Shown piece by piece: positions 45,755 through 54,244 of a DNA stretch of 64,000 nucleotides. A model generated the notes under the pieces. That model worked only from the letters and a program-made list of their open reading frames with translations, was not told the DNA's origin and made no database searches. This stretch comes from Nocardioides pinisoli (GTDB lineage: Bacteria > Actinomycetota > Actinomycetes > Propionibacteriales > Nocardioidaceae), in contig NZ_JANARS010000001.1 in the NCBI RefSeq assembly GCF_024199985.1, positions 248,001 to 312,000 of the forward strand. The letters run 5' to 3'. How positions within the stretch are numbered: the first letter of the stretch is position 1; the number at the start of each line of letters is the position of its first letter. The translations under genes were made by a program, and so were the position numbers.

Positions 45755-46162
45755 CTATCCGTGGGTGCGGGGTGGGTCGACCTGGGTCTTCTGCTGGGTC
45801 GTCTGCTGGGTCTTCTGCGGGGGCAGCGCCTGCTCGCGGGCCTGCTCGGCGAACAGCTCGTCCATCCGGGAGATGCGCCCGCGCCAGAGGGCCTCGAGCT
45901 CGGTGAGCATCGCGCCGACCGACCGCACGGCCTCCACGTCGCCGCTGGCCAGGGCCTCGCGGCCCTGCCGCCGCTTGGTCAGCAGGCCCGCGCGCTCCAG
46001 CACGGCGACGTGCTTCTGGACGGCGGCGAAGCTCATGTCATAGCTGCGCGCCAGCGCCGAGACGGAGTGCTCGCCAGCCAGCACGCGCCGCAGGATGTCG
46101 CGGCGGGTCCGGTCGGAGAGCGCGTGGAACCAGGCGTCCGCCCGGTCCTCGTCGTCGGTCAT
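45755..46162 (-). CDS. ArsR family repressor
   Basis: A 135-residue winged-helix repressor: WFHALSDRTRRDILRRVLAGEHSVSALARSYDMSFAAVQKHVAVLERAGLL read in segments, of the SRPBCC-linked ArsR type without the metal-binding ELCVCDL motif. The C-terminus is Gln/Thr-rich and probably disordered. ATG 46162 is preferred to TTG 46177 because TACGTT lies 6 nt upstream. The promoter overlaps a perfect palindrome (46170-46193), so it should repress itself and the two genes downstream. Confidence 0.93.
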   Translation of the reverse strand: MTDDEDRADAWFHALSDRTRRDILRRVLAGEHSVSALARSYDMSFAAVQKHVAVLERAGLLTKRRQGREALASGDVEAVRSVGAMLTELEALWRGRISRMDELFAEQAREQALPPQKTQQTTQQKTQVDPPRTHG

Positions 46163-46169
46163 GGGAATA

Positions 46170-46199
46170 ACGTACAACCAACCGGTTGTACGTTGTCAA
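46170..46199 (-). promoter_or_regulatory. ArsR auto-operator and promoter
   Basis: On the minus strand TTGACA (46199-46194) and TACGTT (46174-46169) are separated by 19 bp. Between and over them lies the perfect inverted repeat ACGTACAACC-N4-GGTTGTACGT (46170-46193). Repressor binding would cover both promoter boxes. Confidence 0.78.
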
Positions 46200-46321
46200 G
46201 GGTTTCACCCGGGTGGGTGTGCGTCGAGCGGGTGGAAGGCGGAAATGAGTGAAAGTCGGAGTAATCTCGGCGGCTGGTGCGCTGTCGCGTACCTGATCCG
46301 AGAGAAGTGGGGCAACGCCCG

Positions 46322-47305
46322 GTGCAGAGGCTCGTGGAAGGACTCCGTCTCGGGGACCGCTACGTCCTGCAGGAGCGCATCGCCTCCGGCGGCATGGCGG
46401 ACGTGTGGCGCGGCGTGGACGACGTGCTCAAGCGCGACGTCGCGGTCAAGGTCATGCGGCCCGACCCGGACAACGAGGAGATCTTCGCCGAGCGCTTCCG
46501 CGACGAGGCCCTCCACTCCGCGGCCCTGCTGCACGCCAACATCACGACCGTCTTCGACTACGGCGAGGACGACCACCTCACCTACCTCGTGATGGAGCTC
46601 GTCCAGGGCCTGCCGCTGTCGGCGATCATCCGCGAGCAGGGCGCGATGCAGCCCGAGGTGGTGCGGTCGATCCTCGGCCAGGCCGCGCTCGCGCTCGGCA
46701 CCGCCCACGAGGCCGGCGTCGTCCACCGCGACGTGAAGCCGGCCAACATCCTCGTCCGCGAGGACGGGCTGGTGAAGCTCACCGACTTCGGCATCGCCCG
46801 CGCGATCGACGCCATCGGCCACACGCGCGTCGGCGAGATGCTCGGCACGCCCAACTACATCAGCCCCGAGCAGGCGATCGGCCAGCAGGCCACCGGCGCC
46901 AGCGACCTCTACGCCCTCGGCGTGGTGGCCCACGAGATGCTCACCGGCCAGCGGCCCTTCGACCGCGGCACCCCGATCGCGACCGCGATGTGCCACGTCA
47001 ACGAGCCCCCGCCCCCGCTGGGCGACGACGTACCGGAGGACCTGCGCGACGTCGTGGCGTCGCTGCTGGAGAAGGACCCCGAGGCGCGACCCGACAACGC
47101 GGTCACCGTCGCGGTGCTGCTGGGCGTGGCCCCCGAGCTCGCCGACGTCGACGTCGACCTCGCCGCCGGCGTGCCCAGCGGCTACGTCGTCCTCCCGGTC
47201 ACGCCGCTGACCCCGTCGACGCCGCTCGAGACCGTCCAGCCCGCCGACCGCGCACCCGTCGACATCCCGACGATGGCGGCCGGGCCCGAGGAGCTCCTGG
47301 ACTGA
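46322..47305 (+). CDS. Soluble serine/threonine protein kinase (PknB-like)
   Basis: A 327-residue Hanks-type kinase. The Gly-rich loop is IASGGMADVW and the ATP-anchoring Lys is in VAVKVM. The catalytic loop is HRDVKPANIL, followed by DFGIARA and the activation-segment GTPNYISPEQA. Kinase subdomains end near 265. The remaining tail is short, acidic and Pro/Thr-rich. No transmembrane helix or PASTA domain is present, so it is cytoplasmic. GTG 46322 was chosen after the GAGAGAAG stretch; GTG 46277 is in frame without support. Substrates unknown. Confidence 0.92.
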   Translation: MQRLVEGLRLGDRYVLQERIASGGMADVWRGVDDVLKRDVAVKVMRPDPDNEEIFAERFRDEALHSAALLHANITTVFDYGEDDHLTYLVMELVQGLPLSAIIREQGAMQPEVVRSILGQAALALGTAHEAGVVHRDVKPANILVREDGLVKLTDFGIARAIDAIGHTRVGEMLGTPNYISPEQAIGQQATGASDLYALGVVAHEMLTGQRPFDRGTPIATAMCHVNEPPPPLGDDVPEDLRDVVASLLEKDPEARPDNAVTVAVLLGVAPELADVDVDLAAGVPSGYVVLPVTPLTPSTPLETVQPADRAPVDIPTMAAGPEELLD

Positions 47306-47323
47306 CGCGCCGGCGACCTGCCC

Positions 47324-48007
47324 TCAGCGCCGGGTCGCCGCGTCGATCAGCCCGGCGAGCGCGGCCGGCTGGGTGAACATCGGCCAGTGCCCGGACTCGA
47401 GGTCGACGAGCTCGAGCGCCGTCGCGTCCGCCAGCTCGGGCACGTCGCCGGACGCGATCCACTCCTTCGCCTGCTCGGGCGTGAACTCCGGGCACACGAG
47501 CGTCAGCGGCACCCCGTGCCGGCGCTCGTCGGTCCACTGGACGGTCCCCTTCGTGACGCCCACGGGCACCGGGTGCGTCGCCGCGGCCACCTCCGCCTTC
47601 AGCTCGGGCGACATGTCGTCGGAGTCCGGGCCGGCGAAGGGCTCCCAGCCGGGGAACGGCACGGCGTCGCCGTCGGTGTCGAAGAAGTCGGCGTAGGCGT
47701 TGCCGCCGGTGGTGGGGAACCCGCCGATCAGGACGACGCCGGTCACCGCGTCGGGGCGCCGGTCGGCCGCCACCCACGCCAGCGTCGACGCGGCGGAGTG
47801 CCCGACGACGAGCGGCGAGCCCTCGGCAGCATCGACGGCGGCGAGGACCGCGCCGGCCTGATCGTCGTACGTCGCCGAGGTGGCGCCGTCGCCCTGCCCG
47901 GGCAGCGTCACCGGGATGCCGCGGTGGCCGAGCCGCTCGAGCTCCGGCTGCACGTCGTCCCAGGCCGAGCCGTCGAGCCAGAGTCCGGCGATGAGCACGA
48001 TGTCCAT
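47324..48007 (-). CDS. Alpha/beta hydrolase
   Basis: A 227-residue cytoplasmic hydrolase of the RsbQ/MenH-like type. The N-terminal strand is DIVLIAGLWLDGSAWDDV and the nucleophile elbow is VVGHSAAST (Ser). An acid is near PEFTPEQ and the C-terminal His is in LESGHWPMFTQP. AAGGAGA lies 7 nt before the ATG. It is divergent from a WYL regulator that starts 95 bp away, and the regulator may control it. Confidence 0.9.
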   Translation of the reverse strand: MDIVLIAGLWLDGSAWDDVQPELERLGHRGIPVTLPGQGDGATSATYDDQAGAVLAAVDAAEGSPLVVGHSAASTLAWVAADRRPDAVTGVVLIGGFPTTGGNAYADFFDTDGDAVPFPGWEPFAGPDSDDMSPELKAEVAAATHPVPVGVTKGTVQWTDERRHGVPLTLVCPEFTPEQAKEWIASGDVPELADATALELVDLESGHWPMFTQPAALAGLIDAATRR

Positions 48008-48102
48008 TGATCTCTCCTTGTGTCGGTTCGTCGACCCTCGGCGCCCACGGTAGGGACGATTCCGGACGCTCCACGACCGGTTCTGGTGCCACGATGCTCT
48101 CC

Positions 48103-49056
48103 ATGAGCGAGATCAGTCCGACCGCGCGGGCGCTGCGGGCGCTGGACGTCCTGCAGGCCCGGCCCGGGGTCACCGCCGCCGAGCTGGCCGAGCGGCTCGG
48201 CGTGACCGAGCGCGCTGCCCGGCGCTACGTGGCGATCCTGCGCGAGGCCGACATCCCGGTGGAGTCCACGCGCGGCCCCTACGGCGGCTACACCCTGGGG
48301 CGCGGCCTCCGGCTGCCGCCGCTGGTGTTCTCCGCGACCGAGGCGCTGGGCCTGGTGATGGCCGCCCTCGACTCCCACCACGCGGTCGCCGACCCCGACG
48401 ACCCGGTGGGCTCGGCGCTCGGCAAGATCCTGCGGGTGCTGCCGACCAACGTCGCGCGGCAGGCGGCGCTGGTCCGCGAGACCGCGCGCACCGTGCCGGA
48501 GCGCTCGTCGGTGCGACCCGACCCGGAGGTCGCGAGCGGGCTCGTCGCGGCGGTGGCGGCGCAGCAGCAGGTGCGCATCGGCTACCGCACCGCGGCCGGC
48601 AACGCCCGCACCTTCGAGGTCGACCCGTGGTCGGTGGTGGTGCGCTACGGCCGGTGGTACCTGCTGTGCCACTCCCACCACGCCGACGCCCTGCGCACCT
48701 TCCGCATCGACCGGATCACCGAGGTCGAGCGGCTCGAGGGGACCTTCGAGGTGCCGGCCGACCTCGACCCCGCCGCCGAGCTCGAGGCCAACCTCGGCAA
48801 GGGCTGGGAGCACGACACCCACGTCGTCTTCGACGCCCCCGTCGCCGAGGTGCGGCCGTGGGTCCGCCCGACGCTGGGCGACCTGCGCGAGCTGCCCGAC
48901 GGCCGGTGCGAGCTGGTGGGCAGCACCAGCAACCCCGAGGCGTACGCCGGTGAGTGGCTCGCCCACGTCCCGCTCCCGTTCACGGTGGTGGGCGGTCCCG
49001 AGCTCCGGGCCGCGGTCGCGGTGGTGGCCGAGCGGCTCGCGCGCGCGATCGGATGA
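48103..49056 (+). CDS. HTH/WYL-domain transcriptional regulator (YafY-like)
   Basis: A 317-residue regulator. The N-terminal HTH_11 domain is ARALRALDVLQARPGVTAAELAERLGVTERAARRYVAIL. The WYL domain is at about 145-215 (IGYRTAAGNARTFEVDPWSVVVRYGRWYLL) and a WCX-like C-terminus follows. WYL domains are thought to bind nucleic-acid or nucleotide ligands. ATG 48103 has CACGAT 7 nt upstream; an in-frame ATG lies at 48094. It likely controls the divergent hydrolase. Confidence 0.93.
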   Translation: MSEISPTARALRALDVLQARPGVTAAELAERLGVTERAARRYVAILREADIPVESTRGPYGGYTLGRGLRLPPLVFSATEALGLVMAALDSHHAVADPDDPVGSALGKILRVLPTNVARQAALVRETARTVPERSSVRPDPEVASGLVAAVAAQQQVRIGYRTAAGNARTFEVDPWSVVVRYGRWYLLCHSHHADALRTFRIDRITEVERLEGTFEVPADLDPAAELEANLGKGWEHDTHVVFDAPVAEVRPWVRPTLGDLRELPDGRCELVGSTSNPEAYAGEWLAHVPLPFTVVGGPELRAAVAVVAERLARAIG

Positions 49057-49108
49057 GTCGAGTGCGCGGCCCCGTGGCGACTGCTACCGCGTGCGCACTC
49101 GACCCCGG

Positions 49109-49741
49109 TCAGCGGCTGATCGCGACCTCCGTGCCGAGGGACCAGCCGGTCGAGATCGGCAGGTAGTCGCCGCTCCAGAACTTGCCCGGGTCGTACCAGG
49201 TGGCGCGCCGGTCGTCGCGGAGGATGCCCATCTCGATGTAGCAGGTGGCCACGATCTCGGCGCAGAACGCCGCCTCCGGCGTGACCCGCTGGCCGCGCTT
49301 GCGCCGGGGGACGTACGCGTCGCGCCCCCGCAGCCAGCGCGCACCGAGCCGGGTGAGGCTGGGGAAGGAGACCCCGTCGAGGCGCGCGATCGAGCGCAGC
49401 ATGCCGTCCTCCTCGTCGCGACCGATCTCCGGGCTGAGCTGGCGCACCCAGGCGTCCTGGTCGTACTCCGTCTGCCAGCGGGCGACGGCCTCGCGCAGGT
49501 CGTGGAGCTGGACACCGCGGTGGTGGGCGCCGGTCCACACGTCGAGCTGCTTCTTGCCGAGCTCGGCGTGGAAGATCAGCGGGGGCAGGTCGTCGACGAC
49601 CACCGCCATCCCGACGTGGTTGACCGGCGAGTTGGTGACGGCGCGGATCGCACGGTCCGGCGCCCGGCGTCCGCGGAACAGCCAGATGTCGCCGCTGCGC
49701 GTCAGGTCCACCGCCTGGTCGAGGGTGAGGGCCGAGGTCAT
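49109..49741 (-). CDS. Permuted NlpC/P60-type (YiiX/YebB-like) cysteine hydrolase
   Basis: A 210-residue protein. Catalytic residues occur in permuted order, His42 (SPVNHVGMAVV) first and Cys160 (AAFCAEIVATCY) later, as in the YiiX/YebB branch of papain-like NlpC/P60 enzymes. These cleave amide or ester bonds in lipids or peptides. There is no signal peptide, so action in the cytoplasm is likely. CAGACT lies 6 nt before the ATG. Divergent from the small protein at 49790. Confidence 0.85.
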   Translation of the reverse strand: MTSALTLDQAVDLTRSGDIWLFRGRRAPDRAIRAVTNSPVNHVGMAVVVDDLPPLIFHAELGKKQLDVWTGAHHRGVQLHDLREAVARWQTEYDQDAWVRQLSPEIGRDEEDGMLRSIARLDGVSFPSLTRLGARWLRGRDAYVPRRKRGQRVTPEAAFCAEIVATCYIEMGILRDDRRATWYDPGKFWSGDYLPISTGWSLGTEVAISR

Positions 49742-49789
49742 GCGCGCAGTCTGCACGATCCGCCCACGCGCCCGGCTAGGCTCGTCGGC

Positions 49790-49981
49790 ATGCGCGTGTG
49801 GAAGTGGATCGGCCTGGCCGGGATCCTGGCCGGCGTCGCCACCGGGGCTGCCGTGGCCCGCGACGAGCGGGTGCGCCGCCACTACGAGCCGGCCGAGGTC
49901 CGCGAGCGGCTGCACGCCCGGCACGACGAGGCCGTCGCTCGCGAGGCGGCGGAGATGACCCGCGCGCCCCAGGACTCCTGA
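49790..49981 (+). CDS. Small membrane-anchored protein, function unknown
   Basis: A 63-residue protein with one N-terminal helix (WKWIGLAGILAGVATGAAVA) followed by a charged, Arg/Glu-rich helix likely to be amphipathic. No recognised family. TAGGCT lies 7 nt before ATG 49790. It ends 32 bp before the palindromic repeat at 50014. Confidence 0.72.
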   Translation: MRVWKWIGLAGILAGVATGAAVARDERVRRHYEPAEVRERLHARHDEAVAREAAEMTRAPQDS

Positions 49982-50013
49982 CGCCGGACCCGCCCACCCC
50001 GGCCGCCGCGCGG

Positions 50014-50076
50014 GGTAGTCCACCGGGAAACGGTTGCTCGTAGGCCCCCGCGACGACCGTTTCCCGGTGGACTACC
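50014..50076. repeat. Intergenic palindromic repeat, copy 2
   Basis: Perfect 20-bp inverted arms, GGTAGTCCACCGGGAAACGG at 50014-50033 and its complement at 50057-50076, around a 23-bp loop. It lies between two convergent genes (63-residue protein and LysE) and could end both transcripts. The outer 16 bp of both arms are identical to copy 1 at 26841-26903 and the total length (63 bp) is the same. Confidence 0.85.
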
Positions 50077-50109
50077 CCCCCGGGGGCGGCGGGCCCAGGC
50101 GTACGCCGC

Positions 50110-50712
50110 TCACGCGCCGAGGGCGAGCCGGAGCGCGATCGCCAGCATCACCAGCCCGACGGCCACGTCGAGCACCTGCCACGCGCGGGGGCTCGCCAGG
50201 CGCGGCGCGGCCAGCCGGGCGCCGTACCCCAGACCGGCGAACCACGCGATGCTCGCGACGCACGCACCGAGCGCGAACCACCAGCGGCCCGGGGTGCCGT
50301 GGGTGCCCGCGACCGATCCGAGCAGGAGGACGGTGTCGAGGTAGACGTGCGGGTTGAGCCAGGTCAGGGCGACGGCCCGCGCGACCACGCCGCCGCGCGC
50401 CTCGACCGCTCCGTCCCCGGCGTCCAGCGCCTGCGGGTGCCGGGCGCGTCGCAGCGACATCAGGCCGTAGACGGTCAGGAACGCCACGCCGAGCCAGCGG
50501 ACCACCTCGACCGCCCACGGTGCCCGGTCGACGAGGACGCCGATGCCGGCGACGCCCGCCAGGATCAGCACGACGTCGGACAGCGCGCAGATCGCGACCA
50601 CCAGCCCGACGTGGCTGCGGCGCAGGCCGTGCCGGAGCACGAAGGCGTTCTGGGCGCCGATGGCGACGATGAGGGACAGCCCGGTCAGCAGGCCGGCGAC
50701 GAGGTCTCCCAC
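50110..50712 (-). CDS. LysE/ArgO family amino-acid exporter
   Basis: A 200-residue membrane protein with six helices. The LysE signature IGAQNAFVLRHGLRRSHVG is present, as are ICALSDVVLILAGVAGIG and a WLNPHVYLDT segment. It exports basic amino acids such as lysine or arginine. GTG 50712 is preferred over TTG 50721 because TAGATT lies exactly 7 nt upstream. No LysG-type regulator is adjacent. Convergent with the small gene at 49790 across the palindrome. Confidence 0.92.
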   Translation of the reverse strand: MGDLVAGLLTGLSLIVAIGAQNAFVLRHGLRRSHVGLVVAICALSDVVLILAGVAGIGVLVDRAPWAVEVVRWLGVAFLTVYGLMSLRRARHPQALDAGDGAVEARGGVVARAVALTWLNPHVYLDTVLLLGSVAGTHGTPGRWWFALGACVASIAWFAGLGYGARLAAPRLASPRAWQVLDVAVGLVMLAIALRLALGA

Positions 50713-50843
50713 CCGGGTCAATCTAGGGGGCGATCCGGGGTGGCAAGGGTCGGACGACCCCGAGCGACCCCTGACGGATGTCAGGGTCGGGCTCGGGTCT
50801 TATCCCATGGCCGGGTGTCGTGGGCCCCTGCCAGACTTGCGCC

Positions 50844-51620
50844 ATGACTGAGCAGCCCACGGGAGGGGCGCCGGACGGCGTCGCGGCGAGTGCACACGAC
50901 CTGGTGAAGGTCTACGGGACCGAGGAGGCCGAGGTCCGGGCCCTGGACGGGGTGACCGTCGACCTGATGAAGGGCGAGTTCACCGCCATCATGGGCCCGT
51001 CGGGGTCCGGCAAGTCCACGCTGATGCACTGCCTGGCGGCGCTGGACACGCCCACGTCGGGGGAGGCGGTCGTCGACGGCACCTCGCTCGGCCGGCTGAA
51101 GGACAAGGCGCTGACCAACCTGCGCCGCGACCGCATCGGCTTCGTCTTCCAGGCCTTCAACCTGGTCCCGACCCTCACGGCGAAGGAGAACATCCTGCTG
51201 CCGCTCGACCTGGCGGGGAAGAAGCCCGACCCGGCGTGGTTCGACGCGGTCATCGACGCCATCGGCCTGCGTCCCCGCCTGGGCCACCGGCCCAGCGAGA
51301 TGTCGGGCGGCCAGCAGCAGCGCGTGGCCTGCGCCCGCGCACTCGTGAGCCGGCCCTCGATCGTCTTCGCCGACGAGCCCACAGGCAACCTCGACTCCAC
51401 CAGCTCGGCCGAGGTGCTCGGCTTCCTGCGCCGCAGCGTCGACGACTTCGGCCAGACCGTCGTCATGGTGACGCACGACCCCGTCGCGGCGTCCTACAGC
51501 GACCGGGTCCTCTTCCTCGCCGACGGCAAGGTCGTCGACGAGCTGCGCGAGCCCCACCGCGACGCGATCCTCGAGCGGATGGGCGCCCTGTCCGACGCCG
51601 CCACGAGCAAGGCGGGCTGA
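50844..51620 (+). CDS. ABC transporter ATPase (MacB/LolD-like)
   Basis: A 258-residue ATPase: Walker A GPSGSGKST, Q-loop VFQAFNLVP, signature MSGGQQQRVACARAL, Walker B SIVFADEPTGNLDS and the H-loop MVTHDP. It belongs to the family that works with FtsX-type permeases. CAGACT lies 6 nt before the ATG. The permease gene begins 3 bp after its stop. Confidence 0.96.
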   Translation: MTEQPTGGAPDGVAASAHDLVKVYGTEEAEVRALDGVTVDLMKGEFTAIMGPSGSGKSTLMHCLAALDTPTSGEAVVDGTSLGRLKDKALTNLRRDRIGFVFQAFNLVPTLTAKENILLPLDLAGKKPDPAWFDAVIDAIGLRPRLGHRPSEMSGGQQQRVACARALVSRPSIVFADEPTGNLDSTSSAEVLGFLRRSVDDFGQTVVMVTHDPVAASYSDRVLFLADGKVVDELREPHRDAILERMGALSDAATSKAG

Positions 51621-51623
51621 GCG

Positions 51624-54167
51624 GTGCTCCGACTGACCCTGCGCAACCTGGTGGCGCGCAAGGTCCGCCTGGTGATGAGCACCCTGGCGATCGTGCTCGG
51701 CATCGGCTTCCTCGCCGGCGTCCTCACCTTCAGCCACGGGCTCGGCGCGACCTTCGACAACATCATCGAGGGCTCCACCTCCGACGCCCTCGTCCGCACC
51801 GAGGGCGAGGTCTCCTTCCAGGCCTCCGGCGCCGGCACCACCAAGCTCGTCGAGCCGCAGGTCATCGAGCGGCTGCGCGAGCTGCCCGAGGTGGAGGCCG
51901 CCGACGGCTCGGTCGACGGCGTCGGCGCCTACCTGCTCGGCGAGGACGGCAAGCTGGTCGGCGGCACCGGCGCCCCGACGCTGGTGTTCAACTACTACGA
52001 CAGCGTCAACGTCGCCGGCGACCCGATCCTGATCCTCGAGTCGGGCCAGTGGCCCGACCAGCCCGGCGAGATCAACCTCGACGAGTCCTCCGCCGAGCGC
52101 GGCGGCTACGAGATCGGCGACGAGGTCACCCTCCTCCTCCCGGTCGGCGAGCTGCGCAAGACGTTCGAGCTCGTCGGCACGTCCAACTTCAACGGCGGCG
52201 GCACCGCCGGCGCCACGCTCGCGCTCCTCGAGACCAGCGAGGCGCAGGCCGTCTTCCTCGGCGGCCAGGACGCCTACACGACCGTGGCCCTGACCGCGGC
52301 CGACGGCGTCAGCCAGACCGAGCTCGCCGACGCGGCCAAGACCGTGCTGCCCGACGGCTTCACCGCCGTCACGGGGCAGAAGGTGATCGACGAGTCCGAC
52401 GAGCAGATCGGCCAGTTCCTCGACGTCATCGGCTACTTCCTGATCGCCTTCGCGGTGATCGCGATCGTCGTCGGCGCCTTCATCATCTTCAACACCTTCT
52501 CGATCCTGGTCTCCCAGCGGGTCCGCGAGTCGGCGCTGCTGCGCGCCCTCGGCGCCAGCCGCCGCCAGGTCACCTGGTCGGTGCTGGTCGAGGCGTTCTT
52601 CATGGCGCTGCTCGGCTCGACGCTCGGCCTGCTGCTCGGCCTCGGCCTCTCCCGCGGGCTCGCCGCGGTCTTCCGGGCCCAGGGCCTCGACATCGCCGGC
52701 GAGGTGCTGGTGCTGACACCGACGACGGTGATCGCGGCCTACGTGGTCGGCATCGGCATCACCATGATCGCCGCCTTCGTCCCCGCACGCCGCGCGGCCA
52801 AGGTGGCGCCGGTGGCGGCGCTGCGCGACGACCTGACCGTGCAGGAGAAGGCCCTCGGCCGGCGCCGCATCCTCCTGGGCACCATCGCCCTGCTCGTCGG
52901 CGCCGCGCTCATGGGCGCCGGCCTGATCGGCGCCCCGGGGGCCGACGCCGCGTGGATCGGCGCGGGCGCGGTGATCTGGGTGATCACCGTGGCGGTGATG
53001 GCGCCGGTGCTCGGCCACCCGGTGCTCGTCGCCTGCCGCGCTGCCTTCGACAAGGTCTTCGGCACGACCGGCAAGCTCGCCGGCGAGAACGCCCTGCGCA
53101 ACCCACGGCGTACGGGCGCGACCGCGTCGGCGCTGATGATCGGGCTCGCCGTGGTGTCGGCCGTCGGCGTGCTCGCCGCGTCGCTGAGCGCCACCAACGA
53201 CGCCCTCGTCGACCGCGAGTTCCGCAGCGACTTCCTCGTCCAGTCGCCGAGCTTCCAGGGTTTCCCGACCAAGATCGGCGACGAGATGGAGCAGGTCGAC
53301 GGCGTCGGCACCATCTCCCGCATGCAGGGCTCCGTCGCGCTGGTGAAGGAGGACCAGGACTTCGTGATGGGCGTGGACCGGGCCTTCGCCCGGATCTACG
53401 AGCTCGACATGGTCCGCGGCACCCAGGACATCAGCGGCGACCAGGCGATCCTCAGCGAGTCGAAGGCCGGCGACCTCGACGCCGACGTCGGCACCCAGGT
53501 CCCGGTCGCGTTCCCGGGCGGTCAGACCGTCGACCTCGAGGTCGTCGGCATCTTCGAGGACACGCCCATCACCGGTGGCGTCACGATGCCGATCAGCGTC
53601 CTCGAGGACGCGGGCCTGCGCCGCAACGACTCGACGCTCAGCATCAACGTCGCCGAGGGGGCCGACGTCGGTGAGGTGCAGGCTGCGCTCGACAAGGTCG
53701 TCGAGGACATCCCGGTCGTGACGGTGCAGGACAAGGAGGGCTTCTCCGAGCTCATCAAGGGGCAGGTCAACCAGCTGCTGTTCATGATCTACGGCCTGCT
53801 CGCGCTCGCGGTGATCATCGCCGTGATCGGCATCGTCAACACCCTCGGGCTGAGCGTCATCGAGCGCACCCGCGAGGTGGGCCTGCTCCGCGCGGTCGGC
53901 CTGTCGCGGCGGCGGCTGCGGCTGATGATCACGCTCGAGTCGATCACCATCGCGGTCCTCGGCGCCGTCCTCGGCCTGGTGGTCGGGCTGCTGATCGGCG
54001 TCGCCCTGCGCCAGTCGCTGTCGGACGACCTCACCGAGCTCGCCCTGCCGCTCAGCTCGCTCGTGGTCTTCCTGGTCATCGCCGTCGTCTTCGGGGTGCT
54101 CGCCGCGATCGTCCCGGCCGTCCGCGCCTCGCGGATGAAGGTGCTTGACGCCATCGCGACGGAGTAG
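51624..54167 (+). CDS. FtsX-family ABC permease with two MacB-like periplasmic domains
   Basis: An 847-residue permease. One N-terminal helix is followed by a MacB_PCD extracellular domain (about 40-265) and three helices of an FtsX module (RESALLRALGASRRQVTWSVL). A linker, helices, a second extracellular domain and a final FtsX module (VIERTREVGLLRAVGLSRRRLRLMI) complete it. The duplicated form likely acts as a single-chain partner for the ATPase upstream. Such mechanotransmission complexes move lipids, lipoproteins or peptides out of the membrane. GTG 51624 follows the ATPase stop directly. Confidence 0.93.
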   Translation: MLRLTLRNLVARKVRLVMSTLAIVLGIGFLAGVLTFSHGLGATFDNIIEGSTSDALVRTEGEVSFQASGAGTTKLVEPQVIERLRELPEVEAADGSVDGVGAYLLGEDGKLVGGTGAPTLVFNYYDSVNVAGDPILILESGQWPDQPGEINLDESSAERGGYEIGDEVTLLLPVGELRKTFELVGTSNFNGGGTAGATLALLETSEAQAVFLGGQDAYTTVALTAADGVSQTELADAAKTVLPDGFTAVTGQKVIDESDEQIGQFLDVIGYFLIAFAVIAIVVGAFIIFNTFSILVSQRVRESALLRALGASRRQVTWSVLVEAFFMALLGSTLGLLLGLGLSRGLAAVFRAQGLDIAGEVLVLTPTTVIAAYVVGIGITMIAAFVPARRAAKVAPVAALRDDLTVQEKALGRRRILLGTIALLVGAALMGAGLIGAPGADAAWIGAGAVIWVITVAVMAPVLGHPVLVACRAAFDKVFGTTGKLAGENALRNPRRTGATASALMIGLAVVSAVGVLAASLSATNDALVDREFRSDFLVQSPSFQGFPTKIGDEMEQVDGVGTISRMQGSVALVKEDQDFVMGVDRAFARIYELDMVRGTQDISGDQAILSESKAGDLDADVGTQVPVAFPGGQTVDLEVVGIFEDTPITGGVTMPISVLEDAGLRRNDSTLSINVAEGADVGEVQAALDKVVEDIPVVTVQDKEGFSELIKGQVNQLLFMIYGLLALAVIIAVIGIVNTLGLSVIERTREVGLLRAVGLSRRRLRLMITLESITIAVLGAVLGLVVGLLIGVALRQSLSDDLTELALPLSSLVVFLVIAVVFGVLAAIVPAVRASRMKVLDAIATE

Positions 54168-54244
54168 CCCGCCGGGCGTGAGCCGGCTCACGCCACCGGA
54201 CCCCGGGTGCCGACACTCCCGGGGCCCGGTGGCACCGTGGTGAG

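Noticed and set aside
47311..47340. CGGCGACC/GGTCGCCG inverted repeat as a terminator of the kinase gene
   Set aside because: Only 8-bp arms with a 14-bp loop, and most of it lies in the coding end of the convergent hydrolase; support is too weak.
50781..54191. Open frame of 1136 codons on the minus strand
   Set aside because: Antisense to the ABC ATPase and FtsX permease; composition is Asp/Glu/Val/Arg-biased and no domain is recognisable.
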